64,000 nucleotides of DNA from Curtobacterium sp. L6-1 (GCF_018885305.1 NZ_CP076544.1:1674001-1738000); one strand, 5' to 3'; shown: positions 18,097 to 27,465, numbered from the stretch's first letter. The notes: generated by a model not told the origin, from the letters alone. Program-made: numbers and translations.

Positions 18097-18174
18097 TTCG
18101 AGCGACTGGAACAAGTCTCACCGGGACCACCGACATTCCCGCGGGTGCCGTTCCACTCCGACGAAGGGCCAGAC

Positions 18175-18819
18175 GTGACGGACGAACTGCGCGGACAGAA
18201 ACCGCTGACCGCCAAGCAGCAGTCGATCCTCGACGCCATCCGCGCGTCGATCGCGAGCCGGGGCTACCCGCCGAGCATGCGGGAGATCGGCGACGCCGCC
18301 GGGCTCTCGTCGCTCTCGAGCGTCTCGCACCAGCTCGGCCAGCTCGAGCTCGGCGGCTGGATCCGCCGCGACCCGAACCGGCCCCGCGCGCTCGAGGTCC
18401 TGGTCGACGAGCCCTCCTCGGCCGCCGACGGCCCGGACGTGGACACCACGACGCTCGTGCCGCTCGTCGGTCGGATCGCCGCCGGCGTCCCGATCACCGC
18501 CGAGCAGCACGTCGACGAGATCATCCCGCTCCCCCGCCAGCTCGTCGGCACCGGTGACCTCTTCATGCTCAAGGTCGTCGGCGAGTCGATGATCGACGCC
18601 GCCATCTGCGACGGCGACTGGGTGGTCGTCCGGTCCCAGCAGACGGCGGAGAACGGTGACGTCGTCGCCGCCATGCTCGACGAGGAGGCCACCGTCAAGG
18701 TGTTCCGGCAGCGGGACGGCCACACCTGGCTGCTCCCCCGCAACTCCGCGTTCGAGCCGATCCTCGGTGACGCCGCCACCGTGCTCGGCAAGGTCGTCGC
18801 CGTCCTCCGCTCGCTCTGA
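18175..18819 (+). CDS. lexA: SOS repressor LexA
   Basis: 214 residues. The N-terminal winged helix-turn-helix ([20 protein letters not shown], then [19 protein letters not shown]) recognises SOS boxes. The C-terminal S24 domain has the Ala103-Gly104 self-cleavage site in GRIAAGVPI, the nucleophile Ser138 in [17 protein letters not shown] and the general base Lys175 in EATVKVFRQ, so it should be cleavable by RecA filaments. The GTG at 18175 has a GAAGGG ribosome-binding site. Two LexA boxes lie upstream, one over its own -35. Two strong hairpins follow the stop codon. Confidence 0.97.
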   Translation: MTDELRGQKPLTAKQQSILDAIRASIASRGYPPSMREIGDAAGLSSLSSVSHQLGQLELGGWIRRDPNRPRALEVLVDEPSSAADGPDVDTTTLVPLVGRIAAGVPITAEQHVDEIIPLPRQLVGTGDLFMLKVVGESMIDAAICDGDWVVVRSQQTAENGDVVAAMLDEEATVKVFRQRDGHTWLLPRNSAFEPILGDAATVLGKVVAVLRSL

Positions 18820-18872
18820 CCAGCTCGCGCTGACCAGCCCACGCTGACCCGCCCGGCGCCCGCCGCCGGCTC

Positions 18873-18914
18873 GACGGACGCCCCGCACCACGTCAGTGGC
18901 GCGGGGCGTCCGTC
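18873..18914. terminator. lexA terminator hairpin
   Basis: GACGGACGCCCCGC (18873-18886) pairs perfectly with 18901-18914, and inner CCAC/GTGG bases extend the stem almost to the loop. It lies 53 bp after the lexA stop. Confidence 0.75.
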
Positions 18915-18952
18915 GTCCTGCGTGCGGTCCGGCGCGCGGTCACCCGGACACG

Positions 18953-19000
18953 GACGGACGGGAGGCCCGTGGCGGGGTCGCCACGGGCCTCCCGTCCGTC
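18953..19000. terminator. Perfect 21-bp palindrome between lexA and hflX (GGGAGGC family)
   Basis: The arms 18953-18973 and 18980-19000 are exact reverse complements of 21 bp around a 6-nt loop; the core is GACGGGAGGCCCGTGGC. It is the longest member of the family and sits between two convergent genes, so it could stop transcription from both sides. Confidence 0.8.
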
Positions 19001-19076
19001 AGGGGCGTCCGTCAGGGGGCGTCCGTCGGGGCACGTCCGTCAGGGCACGTCGGTCAGGGCACGTCCGTCAGGACGC
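18994..19076. repeat. 14-bp tandem repeat containing the hflX stop codon
   Basis: Six copies of a unit close to GTCCGTCAGGGCAC run from 18994 to 19076 (the first copy is 13 bp). On the minus strand five of the six contain TGA; the copy at 19021-19034 reads TCG at that position. The hflX stop (19068-19070) is in the first copy met, and because 14 is not a multiple of three the others fall in successive frames. Confidence 0.85.
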
Positions 19077-20609
19077 GACCGGTGCGACAACGAAGGGGTC
19101 GAGCTCCGCGACCTCCCGCTGGAACACCCGCACCCGGAGGCGCGTCCCCTCGGCCACGTAGTCGAGCGACTCGACCGCGCCGGCGTCGTGCAGCTGCGAG
19201 ACGAGGTCGCCGCGCGAGAACGGCACCACGACGGTGAGCTCGACGTCCGGCTCGGGCAGCCGTGCCTCGATCGCCGCGAGGAGGTCCGGGATGCCCTCGC
19301 CCGTGCGCGCCGAGACGAACACGGCGTCCGGGGCGAGGCCGAGCAGGAGCATCCGCTGGGTGTCGTCGACCAGGTCGGCCTTGTTGAAGACGACGACCTC
19401 GGGGACGTCCCGGGCACCGACGTCGCCGATGACCTCGCGGACCGTGGCGAGCTGTGCGGCCGGGTCCGGGTGCGAGCCGTCGACCACGTGCACGATGACG
19501 TCGGCGTCGCCGACCTCCTCGAGCGTGGAGCGGAACGCCTCGACCAGCTGGTGCGGCAGGTTGCGGACGAACCCGACGGTGTCGGTGAACGTGAACTCAC
19601 GGCCCTTCGCGGTGCTCGTCCGGCGGACCGTCGAGTCCAGGGTGGCGAACAGCTGGTTCTGCACGAGCACGCCCGCACTCGTCAGGCGGTTGAGCAGCGA
19701 GGACTTGCCGGCGTTGGTGTAGCCGGCGATCGCGACGCTGGGCACCTCGTTGCGGTTGCGCTCGGCACGCTTGGCCTCGCGCGCCGGGGTGAACCCCGCG
19801 ATCTGCCGACGCAGCTTCGCCATCCGCGTGTGGATCTTCCGGCGGTCGAGCTCCATCTTGGTCTCACCCGGACCGCGGGAACCCATGCCCGCACCGCCGG
19901 AGACCTGTCCACCGGCCTGACGGGACATCGACTCGCCCCAACCGCGCAGACGCGGCAGCAGGTACTGGAGCTGTGCGAGCTCGACCTGCGCCTTGCCCTC
20001 GCGGGTGGAGGCGTGCTGGCTGAAGATGTCGAGGATCACCGCCGTGCGGTCGATGACCTTGACCTTGACGACGTCCTCGAGGGCACGGCGCTGGGACGGG
20101 GCCAGTTCGGTGTCGGCGATGACCGTGTCCGCACCGGTGGCCTTGACGACCATCGCGAGTTCCTGGGCCTTGCCCTTGCCGAGGTACGTCGCGGGGTCGG
20201 GGTTCGGGCGGCGCTGCAGCAGCCCGTCGAGGACCACGGCACCGGCGGTCTCGGCGAGGGCCGACAGCTCGCGGAGGGAGTTCTCGGCGTCCGAGGAGTC
20301 GCCCTGCGCGTACACACCGATCAGGACGACCCGCTCGAGCCGGAGCTGCCGGTACTCGACCTCGGTGACGTCCTCGAGCTCGGTGGAGAGGCCGACGACC
20401 CGGCGCAGCGCCGCACGGTCGTCACGGTCGTACTGGTCACCGTCACCGCTCCAGCCCTGCTCGTCGACCGAGCGGGTCTGGATCGCCTGTGCCGGCGCGA
20501 AGATGGAGGAGGCGGCGCGCTTGTCGGCGTTGCGCAGCACCCGCTCGACGACACCGTCTGCGCTGTCGTCGTGGATGGTCTGTTCGTCCTGCTGATGGGT
20601 ATCCGTCAT
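19068..20609 (-). CDS. hflX: Ribosome-associated GTPase HflX
   Basis: 513 residues. The N-terminal HflX domain includes YLGKGKAQELAMVVKATGAD and the glycine-rich signature GGAGMGSRGPGETKMELD (about 238-255). The GTPase domain follows, with P-loop GYTNAGKSSLLNRL (about 296-309), DTVGFVRNLP and NKAD. HflX splits stalled or stress-affected ribosomes. The ATG at 20609 (MTDTHQQDEQ) is chosen because upstream codons would cover the divergent methyltransferase promoter; TACCCT lies 9 nt before it. The stop codon lies in a 14-bp tandem repeat. It is monocistronic between a convergent lexA and a divergent methyltransferase gene. Confidence 0.95.
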   Translation of the reverse strand: MTDTHQQDEQTIHDDSADGVVERVLRNADKRAASSIFAPAQAIQTRSVDEQGWSGDGDQYDRDDRAALRRVVGLSTELEDVTEVEYRQLRLERVVLIGVYAQGDSSDAENSLRELSALAETAGAVVLDGLLQRRPNPDPATYLGKGKAQELAMVVKATGADTVIADTELAPSQRRALEDVVKVKVIDRTAVILDIFSQHASTREGKAQVELAQLQYLLPRLRGWGESMSRQAGGQVSGGAGMGSRGPGETKMELDRRKIHTRMAKLRRQIAGFTPAREAKRAERNRNEVPSVAIAGYTNAGKSSLLNRLTSAGVLVQNQLFATLDSTVRRTSTAKGREFTFTDTVGFVRNLPHQLVEAFRSTLEEVGDADVIVHVVDGSHPDPAAQLATVREVIGDVGARDVPEVVVFNKADLVDDTQRMLLLGLAPDAVFVSARTGEGIPDLLAAIEARLPEPDVELTVVVPFSRGDLVSQLHDAGAVESLDYVAEGTRLRVRVFQREVAELDPFVVAPVAS

Positions 20610-20658
20610 GCTGTCCACAGGGTACCTCCGGCGGCCTCGGGACACACGGGGTTCCCGG

Positions 20659-20664
20659 TACGGT
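20659..20664 (+). promoter_or_regulatory. Putative leaderless -10 (TACGGT) of the methyltransferase gene
   Basis: TACGGT ends 6 nt before the ATG at 20671, with no ribosome-binding site between. It lies in the 61-bp divergent gap with hflX. Confidence 0.5.
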
Positions 20665-20670
20665 TCTTCC

Positions 20671-21282
20671 ATGGCGAACGACCACTACTTCTCGGCCACC
20701 CCGGAGAGCGCGGCACGACCGCGGCAAATCCGGGTGACTCTCGCCGGTCGGACGCTCGAGCTCACCACGGCGGCGGGCGTCTTCAGCCCGGACGGCATCG
20801 ACCGCGGCACGAGCGTGCTGCTGCAGAACGTCCCCGCTCCCGCGACCGACGGCGACCTGCTCGACGTCGGCTGCGGCTGGGGACCGCTCGCGATCACGAT
20901 GGCCCTGCAGTCCCCGGACGCACACGTGTGGGGCGTCGACGTCAACGAGCGTGTGCTCGACCTCGCACGGACGAACGCCCTCGCCGCCGGTGCCGAGAAC
21001 GTGACGGTCGGCCTGCCGACGGACGTCCCGGCCGACAAGCGCTTCCGGACGATCTGGTCGAACCCGCCCATCCGGGTCGGCAAGGACGAACTGCACGACA
21101 TCCTGCGCACCTGGATCCCCCGGCTCGAGGTCGGCGGGGACGCCTGGCTCGTGGTGTCGAAGGACCTGGGCGGCGACTCCCTCCAGCGGTGGCTGCAGCA
21201 GCTGCTCGCCGACGACTTCACGGTCGCCCGTGCCACCACCGACAAGGGGTTCCGGGTCATCCGGGTGCACCGCCGAGCCTGA
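20671..21282 (+). CDS. Class I SAM-dependent methyltransferase (RsmC-like small methyltransferase)
   Basis: 203 residues. The SAM-binding motif I is LLDVGCGWGPLAITMAL and motif IV is IWSNPPIRVGKDE, an NPP(I/F) signature typical of N-methyltransferases acting on rRNA guanine (RsmC/RlmG type). The N-terminus (DHYFSATPESAARPRQIRV) fits this family. The likely substrate is 16S rRNA, but the exact position is not inferable. A TACGGT hexamer 6 nt before the ATG fixes the start. Convergent with dapF. Confidence 0.88.
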   Translation: MANDHYFSATPESAARPRQIRVTLAGRTLELTTAAGVFSPDGIDRGTSVLLQNVPAPATDGDLLDVGCGWGPLAITMALQSPDAHVWGVDVNERVLDLARTNALAAGAENVTVGLPTDVPADKRFRTIWSNPPIRVGKDELHDILRTWIPRLEVGGDAWLVVSKDLGGDSLQRWLQQLLADDFTVARATTDKGFRVIRVHRRA

Positions 21283-21328
21283 CGCTCGTCGGCTGATCGC
21301 GGCGTGGGGCTGACCGCCGAGTGGGGCT

Positions 21329-21362
21329 GGCCGGGCGTCAGCTGGCGTCTCGTGGCCCGGCC
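21329..21362. terminator. Possible bidirectional hairpin between the methyltransferase and dapF
   Basis: GGCCGGGC (21329-21336) and GCCCGGCC (21355-21362) pair with an 18-nt loop in the 109-bp convergent gap. The stem is short, so this is a weak candidate. The gap otherwise holds an imperfect duplication around GTGGGGCTG. Confidence 0.4.
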
Positions 21363-21391
21363 TCGGGCGCCCCGGCGTCGCGTGGTCCGAC

Positions 21392-22282
21392 TCAGACGGT
21401 CAGGTCCCCCGAGAACACGAGTTCCGCGGGTCCGGCGAGCGAGACGTGCTCGCCGTCCTCGGTCGCCGTCATCCGGACGGTGAGCACCCCGCCCGGCACG
21501 CGCACACGCCAGGTGTCCGGCGCCGCCGAGCCCGCCCAGTGCCGCGTCGCCAGCGCCGCCGCGACCGCCCCGGTCCCGCAGGACAGCGTCTCGCCGCTGC
21601 CCCGCTCGTGGACCCGCATGGTGATCTGCCCGACGCCGTCGGTGACCAGCGGGTCACCGGGCAGGACGAACTCGACGTTCGCGCCCGAGGCGGGGGCCGG
21701 GTCGAGCACCGGCACGTAGGTGAGGTCGATGCCGGCGAGTTCGTCCTCGCTCGCGACCGCCACGACCACGTGCGGGTTGCCGACGTCGATGCCCAGGCCC
21801 GGGCGCGCACGGTCGAGCGCCTTCGCCCGCACGAGCACGTCGTCCGCACCGCCGCCGTCGATGCCGAGTCGCCACCGCCCGAGGTCCGCCGCGAAGCCCG
21901 TCGACGAGCGCCGGATGTCGACGACGCCCTTCCGGCTGCCGACCGTCAGCGTCTGCCCGGGCGCGAGGTCGACCAGACCCGCCTCGGTGAGGTAGCGGGC
22001 GAAGACGCGGATGCCGTTGCCGCACATCTCCGCGACCGAGCCGTCGGCGTTGTGGTAGTCCATGAACCAGGTCGCGTCCGGGTCCTCGGCGAGGATCGCC
22101 TGGCCCTCCGGGATCGCGTCGGACCGGACCGCGCGGATCACGCCGTCCGCACCGACACCGAAGCGGCGGTCCGCGATCGCCCGGATGCGGTCCGGCGTCA
22201 GGTCGACGGCGGCATCGGGATCGGCGAACAGGACGAAGTCGTTGCCCGTCCCGTGGCCCTTGGTGAAGTGCAGCTCGGTCAC
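21392..22282 (-). CDS. dapF: Diaminopimelate epimerase
   Basis: 296 residues. Interconverts LL- and meso-diaminopimelate for lysine and peptidoglycan synthesis. The two catalytic cysteines are in [22 protein letters not shown] and [17 protein letters not shown], each in its expected family motif, and the N-terminus has the conserved [11 protein letters not shown]. The GTG at 22282 overlaps the miaA stop by 4 bp (GTGA), placing it last in miaB-miaA-dapF. A hairpin candidate follows the gene. Confidence 0.96.
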   Translation of the reverse strand: MTELHFTKGHGTGNDFVLFADPDAAVDLTPDRIRAIADRRFGVGADGVIRAVRSDAIPEGQAILAEDPDATWFMDYHNADGSVAEMCGNGIRVFARYLTEAGLVDLAPGQTLTVGSRKGVVDIRRSSTGFAADLGRWRLGIDGGGADDVLVRAKALDRARPGLGIDVGNPHVVVAVASEDELAGIDLTYVPVLDPAPASGANVEFVLPGDPLVTDGVGQITMRVHERGSGETLSCGTGAVAAALATRHWAGSAAPDTWRVRVPGGVLTVRMTATEDGEHVSLAGPAELVFSGDLTV

Positions 22283-23313
22283 GGGACGATCCTACGGGCC
22301 AGCCCGCTCAGGGCCGCGGCGTCGGCACCGGTGACGTCGAGGGTGGTCAGGCGCGTGGTCTCGGTGTCCGTGTACCGCTTGAACCACGACACTTGCCGGC
22401 GGGCGTACTTCCGTGTGGCGATGCTCGTCGCCTCGACCGCGGTGGCGACGTCCACCGCCCCACCGAGGACCTGCAGCGCCTGCGCGTACCCGATCGCCGC
22501 CCGGGCCGTCCGTCCCTGCTCGAGGCCCCGCTCCCGCAGCGCGGCGACCTCGTCGACCAGCCCGTCGGCGAACATGCGCTCGGCCCGCGCCCGCAGCGCG
22601 GTCACGAGCTGCGTACGCTCGCGTCGCAGGTGCAGCACGTGCGCCGGCCGCCACGACCGGGGCGTGGACGGGAGGCTCGTGGTGACGCGGTCGGACCGGC
22701 TCGCGATCTCCACGGCGCGGACGAGTCGCCGGGGGTTGCGCGCGTCGATGGTCGCGGCGGCCGCGGGGTCGAGTCGTCGCAGTCGGTCGAGGAGGGCGTT
22801 CGGTCCGAGTTCCTCGTGCTCGCGCTCCAGCTGCTCTCGGAGCGCGGGGTCGGTGCCCGGGAACGCGAGGTCGAACAGCACCGCGGAGACGTACAGCCCG
22901 CTGCCGCCGACGAGGACGGCGACGCCACCGGCAGCGGTGATGCCGTCGACGACCGCGCGGGCGTCCCGCTGGTAGGCGGCCACGCTGGCCTCGTCGGTCA
23001 CGTCGAGGACGTCGAGCTGGTGGTGTGGGATCCCCCGCCGCTCCGCCACCGGCAGCTTCGCCGTGCCGATGTCCATGCCGCGGTAGAGCTGCATCGCGTC
23101 CGCGTTGACCACCTCGGCGGTGCGACCCTGCGCCCGGTGCGCCTCGGCGACTCCGAGGGCCAGCTCGGACTTGCCGGTGCCGGTCGCACCGACCACGGCG
23201 ATCAGGTCGGCGTCACCGGCCGTCTCGAGCGGCGCCTCCGGCGGTCCTCCGACGCCGGGAGCGGCCCCGGGCAGGGTGGGGTCCGCCGGGGGCCGCGGGT
23301 CAGCGTCCGACAC
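22279..23313 (-). CDS. miaA: tRNA dimethylallyltransferase
   Basis: 344 residues. Transfers a dimethylallyl group to A37 of tRNAs reading UNN codons; MiaB then methylthiolates it. The P-loop is [16 protein letters not shown], followed by [17 protein letters not shown] and [19 protein letters not shown], all diagnostic. The GTG at 23313 ([11 protein letters not shown]) is chosen because it overlaps the miaB stop region by 14 bp, consistent with the operon. In the segment after [20 protein letters not shown] the DNA (22667-22682) reads GACGGGAGGCTCGTGG, like the intergenic palindrome arm; this is a variable part of the protein. Confidence 0.95.
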   Translation of the reverse strand: MSDADPRPPADPTLPGAAPGVGGPPEAPLETAGDADLIAVVGATGTGKSELALGVAEAHRAQGRTAEVVNADAMQLYRGMDIGTAKLPVAERRGIPHHQLDVLDVTDEASVAAYQRDARAVVDGITAAGGVAVLVGGSGLYVSAVLFDLAFPGTDPALREQLEREHEELGPNALLDRLRRLDPAAAATIDARNPRRLVRAVEIASRSDRVTTSLPSTPRSWRPAHVLHLRRERTQLVTALRARAERMFADGLVDEVAALRERGLEQGRTARAAIGYAQALQVLGGAVDVATAVEATSIATRKYARRQVSWFKRYTDTETTRLTTLDVTGADAAALSGLARRIVP

Positions 23314-24793
23314 GGAGCGTGGGGAGCCCGAGCGAGACCGGTCGCGGACCGGCTCCGGCCGTGCTGGGCGTCGGTACGCCGCACGACTCGGCCTGCGCAC
23401 GGTCCCACGCGTCGCCCGCGCGGGTGCGGCGGATGCGGAGCGGTGCGTCCGAGTCCGCGATGAGGAAGTGCGGCGCCGTCCGGGTGACCTGCACCGACAC
23501 GACGTCACCGGGTCGCGGGACGTCGGACCCGGCCGGTACCGCGAAGTGCACCAGGCGGGAGTCCTCGGCGCGGCCGGAGAGCCGGTGCGTGGTGTCGTCC
23601 TTCTTGCCCTCGCCCATCGCGACGAGCACCTCGACCGTCCGCCCGAGCTGCACCGCGTTCTCCTCGGTCGTGATCCGCTCCTGCAGCGCGATGAGCCGCT
23701 CGTACCGCTCCTGCACGACGTGCTTCGGCAGCTGGTCGTCCATCGTCGCAGCGGGCGTGCCCGGTCGGATCGAGTACTGGAACGTGAAGGCCGTCGCGAA
23801 GCGGGCCTGCTCGACGACCCGCATGGTTTCCTCGAAGTCCTCGTCCGTCTCCCCCGGGAAGCCCACGATGATGTCCGTGGAGATCGCGGCGTGCGGGATC
23901 GCGGCCCGGACCCGGTCGAGGATGCCGAGGAACCGCTCGCTCCGGTAGCTGCGCCGCATGGCCTTGAGGACGCGGTCGGAGCCGGACTGCAGCGGCATGT
24001 GCAGCTGCGGCATGACGTTCGGCGTCTCGGCCATCGCGGCGATGACGTCGTCGGTGAACGCGGCCGGGTGCGGGCTCGTGAACCGGACGCGCTCGAGGCC
24101 CGCGATCTCCCCCGTCGCCCGGAGGAGCTTGCCGAACGCCTGCCGGTCCCCGAACTCGACGCCGTACGAGTTGACGTTCTGCCCGAGCAGTGTGACCTCG
24201 ATCGCGCCGTCGTCCACGAGGGCCTGGACCTCGGCGAGGACGTCCCCGGGGCGACGGTCCTTCTCCTTGCCGCGCAGCGACGGGACGATGCAGAAGGTGC
24301 ACGTGTTGTTGCACCCGACGGAGATCGACACCCAGCCGCTCGAAGTCGACTCCCGCTTGGTGGGCAGCGTCGACGGGAAGACGTCGAGCGACTCGAGGAT
24401 CTCGAGCTGCGCCTCGCCGTTGTGCCGCGCCCGGTCGAGGAGGGTCGGCAGGGACCCCATGTTGTGCGTCCCGAAGACGACGTCGACCCACGGCGCCTTC
24501 TCGAGGATGACGTCCTTGTCCTTCTGCGCCAGGCAGCCGCCGACCGCGATCTGCATGCCCGGGCGTTCGCGCTTGATCGACGCGAGCCGACCGAGGTTCC
24601 CGTAGAGCCGCTTGTCGGCGTTCTCGCGGACCGCGCAGGTGTTGATGACGACGACGTCGGCCTGCTCGTCCTCGGCGGCGACGTACCCGGCCGCCCGGAG
24701 GGAGCCGCTCAGCCGCTCGGAGTCGTGCACGTTCATCTGGCAGCCGTAGGTGCGCACTTCGTAGGTACGCGGGCGCGAGGCGACGGTGTCCAT
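23300..24793 (-). CDS. miaB: tRNA-2-methylthio-N6-dimethylallyladenosine synthase
   Basis: 497 residues. A radical-SAM methylthiotransferase. The N-terminal UPF0004 domain carries the auxiliary cluster cysteines at about 18 ([14 protein letters not shown]), 53 ([11 protein letters not shown]) and 87 (VGGCLAQKD). The radical-SAM CxxxCxxC is at about 161-168 ([16 protein letters not shown]). A TRAM domain ([14 protein letters not shown] onward) follows, then a longer than usual Pro-rich tail. The ATG at 24793 ([19 protein letters not shown]) is the conserved start; TACACT lies 9 nt upstream. First gene of miaB-miaA-dapF. Confidence 0.96.
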   Translation of the reverse strand: MDTVASRPRTYEVRTYGCQMNVHDSERLSGSLRAAGYVAAEDEQADVVVINTCAVRENADKRLYGNLGRLASIKRERPGMQIAVGGCLAQKDKDVILEKAPWVDVVFGTHNMGSLPTLLDRARHNGEAQLEILESLDVFPSTLPTKRESTSSGWVSISVGCNNTCTFCIVPSLRGKEKDRRPGDVLAEVQALVDDGAIEVTLLGQNVNSYGVEFGDRQAFGKLLRATGEIAGLERVRFTSPHPAAFTDDVIAAMAETPNVMPQLHMPLQSGSDRVLKAMRRSYRSERFLGILDRVRAAIPHAAISTDIIVGFPGETDEDFEETMRVVEQARFATAFTFQYSIRPGTPAATMDDQLPKHVVQERYERLIALQERITTEENAVQLGRTVEVLVAMGEGKKDDTTHRLSGRAEDSRLVHFAVPAGSDVPRPGDVVSVQVTRTAPHFLIADSDAPLRIRRTRAGDAWDRAQAESCGVPTPSTAGAGPRPVSLGLPTLRVGR

Positions 24794-24865
24794 GGTCGTC
24801 CCAGTGTAGGACCGGGCACCGCCCGTCCGGGCCCTGGCGGAGCGAGCACGCACACCAAGAGCACT

Positions 24866-24901
24866 GCCCGGTCGGCGCGCGCCGGGAGCGACCGACCGGG
24901 C
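24866..24901. terminator. Hairpin downstream of recX
   Basis: GCCCGGTCGG (24866-24875) pairs with CCGACCGGGC (24892-24901) across a 16-nt GC-rich loop, 12 bp past the recX stop on the transcribed strand. It separates recA-recX from miaB. Confidence 0.6.
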
Positions 24902-24912
24902 CGTGCGGAGCC

Positions 24913-25809
24913 CTACTCGAAGCGGACGGTACCGCGCCCGGTCGGCGGTCGGCGTCCACCGTCGAGCGCGCGTTCCACGGCGACCCGGACCACGCCGGAG
25001 CCGTAGCCCTTGCGCATCAGGAAGCCGGAGAGCCGTCGCTCCGCCGTCGCCCGGTCGAGCCCGCGCATCTGCCCGGCACGCTTGGTCGCGAGCTCGATCG
25101 CCCGGACGAACTCGTCGTCCTCGTCGTCCGCCGCGGCGTCGAGCGCAGCGTCGATCGCCACCTGGTCGATTCCCCGCCGGCGGAGGTCCGCGACGATCGC
25201 CTGGCGTCCGAGGCCCTTGCGCGCGTGCATGCGGTCGACGAGGTCGGTCGCGAGCGCCACGTCGTCGAGCAGGCCGACGCGGGTGAGGCGTTCGATCTCG
25301 TGCTCGACCACGTCGGGGTCCAGGTCTTCCTGCTTGTCGAGCATGGTCCGGAGCTCCGACGTGCTGACGCCGCGTCGACCCAGGGCACGCATGCTGATCC
25401 GCTCGGCGTCGGCACGCTGTTCATCGATCGGACGCGGGGCGTCCGCCGGGTCGAGCTCACCGCCGGTGATCGAGAAGACCGACGCGGTCGGCGCATCGGC
25501 TTCGTCCCCGTCGTACCCGCCCTGCTCGGCACGGGCGCTGCGACCGGAACCGTCACCCACCACCGGCGACAGCCACTCGGACTGCGCGCCGCGGATGGGC
25601 AGCGGAACCGGTGTGTCGGCATCGGCATCGGAGCCGGCACCGGGCCGGCCGGATGAGTCGTCAGGGTCGGAGGTCGGCTCGTCGTCGCTGTCGGGCTCGG
25701 CGGCAGGAGGCGCCGTTCGTTCCGCTGCTGCCGACGAGCGGCGACGGGACCTCGCACCGAACAGGTCGGTGACCGGTGCGAGGTCCGCGTCGTCGTGTTC
25801 GGTCGTCAC
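24913..25809 (-). CDS. recX: Regulatory protein RecX
   Basis: 298 residues. RecX binds RecA filaments and limits recombination. The C-terminal 165 residues hold the three-helix repeats of RecX ([20 protein letters not shown], then [18 protein letters not shown], then [20 protein letters not shown]). The first 110 residues are an acidic Pro/Ser/Asp-rich extension, so the protein is longer than the usual 150-200 residues. The GTG start overlaps the recA stop by 4 bp (GTGA), so translation is coupled and recX shares recA's SOS control. Confidence 0.93.
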   Translation of the reverse strand: MTTEHDDADLAPVTDLFGARSRRRSSAAAERTAPPAAEPDSDDEPTSDPDDSSGRPGAGSDADADTPVPLPIRGAQSEWLSPVVGDGSGRSARAEQGGYDGDEADAPTASVFSITGGELDPADAPRPIDEQRADAERISMRALGRRGVSTSELRTMLDKQEDLDPDVVEHEIERLTRVGLLDDVALATDLVDRMHARKGLGRQAIVADLRRRGIDQVAIDAALDAAADDEDDEFVRAIELATKRAGQMRGLDRATAERRLSGFLMRKGYGSGVVRVAVERALDGGRRPPTGRGTVRFE

Positions 25810-26864
25810 GCGCCCTTGCGCTCCGCGACCTTCGGCGCGATGGCCTCGACCGGAGCCGCTTCCTTCGCCCCACCGACGCCGAGCTTGGCGAGGATCTTGC
25901 CCTCGATCTCGGCGGCGATCTCCGGGTTCTGGATGAGGAAGGACCGCGAGTTCTCCTTGCCCTGCCCGAGCTGGTCGCCGTCGTAGGTGTACCAGGCCCC
26001 GGACTTCTTGACGATGCCGTGGTCGACACCGAAGTCGAGCAGCGAACCTTCGCGCGAGATGCCGACGCCGTACAGGATGTCGAACTCGGCCTGCTTGAAG
26101 GGCGGCGCCATCTTGTTCTTGACGACCTTGACGCGCGTGCGGTTGCCCACGGCGTCGGTGCCGCTCTTGAGCGTCTCGATGCGGCGGATGTCGAGGCGGA
26201 CCGAGGCGTAGAACTTCAGCGCCTTGCCGCCGGACGTCGTCTCGGGCGAGCCGAAGAACACGCCGATCTTCTCGCGCAGCTGGTTGATGAAGATCATCGT
26301 GGTCTGCGTCTGGTTCAGGCCACCGGCGAGCTTGCGGAGCGCCTGCGACATGAGGCGGGCCTGCAGACCGACGTGGGAGTCACCCATCTCGCCCTCGATC
26401 TCGGCGCGGGGCACGAGCGCCGCGACGGAGTCGATGACGATGAGGTCGATGGACCCCGAGCGCACGAGCATGTCGGCGATCTCGAGGGCCTGCTCGGCGG
26501 TGTCCGGCTGGGAGACCAGGAGGGCGTCGATGTCGACACCGAGCTTCTTGGCGTACTCCGGGTCGAGCGCGTGCTCGGCGTCGATGAAGGCCGCGATGCC
26601 ACCGTTGCGCTGTGCGTTCGCGATGGCGTGGATCGTCAGGGTCGTCTTACCGGAGGACTCCGGGCCGTAGATCTCGATGATGCGGCCACGCGGCAGTCCA
26701 CCGATCCCGAGCGCTACGTCCAGCGCGACGGAGCCGGTCGGGATGACGGCGACCGGGGCGCGCTCGTCGGTTCCGAGGCGCATGACAGCACCCTTGCCGA
26801 ACTGACGGTCGATCTGGGCGAGTGCGGTCTCGAGGGCCTTCTCGCGGTCTACTGGTGATGGCAT
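25806..26864 (-). CDS. recA: Recombinase RecA
   Basis: 352 residues. The central strand-exchange and SOS co-protease protein. Walker A is GPESSGKTT at about residues 67-75; Walker B is [12 protein letters not shown]; the L1/L2 DNA loops include [20 protein letters not shown] and [20 protein letters not shown]. The C-terminus is short and basic ([19 protein letters not shown]). The ATG at 26864 has an AAGGAG Shine-Dalgarno. Two LexA boxes lie about 210-247 bp upstream, overlapping the predicted promoter. Confidence 0.98.
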   Translation of the reverse strand: MPSPVDREKALETALAQIDRQFGKGAVMRLGTDERAPVAVIPTGSVALDVALGIGGLPRGRIIEIYGPESSGKTTLTIHAIANAQRNGGIAAFIDAEHALDPEYAKKLGVDIDALLVSQPDTAEQALEIADMLVRSGSIDLIVIDSVAALVPRAEIEGEMGDSHVGLQARLMSQALRKLAGGLNQTQTTMIFINQLREKIGVFFGSPETTSGGKALKFYASVRLDIRRIETLKSGTDAVGNRTRVKVVKNKMAPPFKQAEFDILYGVGISREGSLLDFGVDHGIVKKSGAWYTYDGDQLGQGKENSRSFLIQNPEIAAEIEGKILAKLGVGGAKEAAPVEAIAPKVAERKGA

Positions 26865-27059
26865 GGGGTGCTCCTTCGTGCTGGTGACGGCCGCCTGTAG
26901 GCTGTCGCGTCCCGACCGGCCGATGGTGCAAGGCCACTCGTTCTGCGACAAGGCTTCGGACGTGTTCCGATGTCCATGAACCTACGGCTGCCCACCGACA
27001 TCGCTGCCGCCGGGAGCGTCGGTTGTGGATGGATCACCCGGTCGACGTCGCTGTGCAGG

Positions 27060-27065
27060 AACGTA
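27060..27065 (-). promoter_or_regulatory. recA -10 candidate (TACGTT)
   Basis: TACGTT on the minus strand lies 8 bp downstream of the proximal SOS box, so the box would cover the -35 region. The -35 itself is poor. Transcription would start near 27053. Confidence 0.45.
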
Positions 27066-27073
27066 GCACCCAC

Positions 27074-27087
27074 CGAACACGTGTTCG
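27074..27087. promoter_or_regulatory. recA-proximal SOS box
   Basis: CGAACACGTGTTCG is a perfect 14-bp palindrome that fits the LexA consensus. It overlaps the predicted recA -35 region. Confidence 0.9.
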
Positions 27088-27097
27088 AGCGACACGC

Positions 27098-27111
27098 CGA
27101 ACACACGTTCG
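27098..27111. promoter_or_regulatory. recA-distal SOS box
   Basis: CGAACACACGTTCG fits the LexA consensus with one non-symmetric central pair. It is 24 bp from the first box, a little over two helical turns, which could allow cooperative binding. Confidence 0.85.
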
Positions 27112-27228
27112 GCAGATCGGCTCGCACCAGCGGCGGCGCCGACCGCGACCACGACGACAGCCGCAGCCGCAGCCGCAGCGACAACGCCTCGACGAACCCG
27201 CCCGTGCCGACCCCCGCGGTGCCCGACC

Positions 27229-27453
27229 TCAGTCCTTCGGGTCCTGCAGCCCCTTGCCGTGCCGCCGCTCGAGCGGGACGTCCTGCGAGTCGCACAGTGC
27301 GTCCCACACCGTCCGGGCGTCGATGCCCGCGGCCAACGCGTCGGCGGCGGACCGGCCTCCGAGCTGCTCGAGCACGACGTCCCGCGCCACGACCGAGCCG
27401 TAGGCGTCCCCGAACACCTGATCGACGGCTCGCCAGAACTCACTCACGCGCAT
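27229..27453 (-). CDS. DUF3046 domain protein
   Basis: A 74-residue protein with the DUF3046 pattern MRVSEFWRAVDQVFGDAYGSVVARDVVLEQLGGRSAADALAAG followed by DARTVWDALCDSQDVPLERRHG. This family is actinobacterial and is usually encoded immediately upstream of recA, as here; its function is not known. TAGGGT sits 6 nt before the ATG, suggesting a leaderless mRNA. The 364-bp gap and the separate recA promoter argue that it is not needed in the same transcript. Confidence 0.9.
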   Translation of the reverse strand: MRVSEFWRAVDQVFGDAYGSVVARDVVLEQLGGRSAADALAAGIDARTVWDALCDSQDVPLERRHGKGLQDPKD

Positions 27454-27459
27454 CGGACC

Positions 27460-27465
27460 ACCCTA
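27460..27465 (-). promoter_or_regulatory. Putative leaderless -10 (TAGGGT) of the DUF3046 gene
   Basis: TAGGGT ends 6 nt before the ATG at 27453 on the minus strand. It lies between the clgR terminator and the gene. Confidence 0.5.

Larger units (their letters stand above)
26865..27228 (-). promoter_or_regulatory. recA 5' region with SOS boxes; no gene
   Basis: This 364-bp gap between recA and the upstream DUF3046 gene contains no credible coding sequence. It holds the two SOS boxes, the -10 candidate and a leader of about 190 nt. A short CAGCCG repeat (about three copies, near 27162-27180) precedes the DUF3046 stop. No riboswitch-like structure was recognised. Confidence 0.6.
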
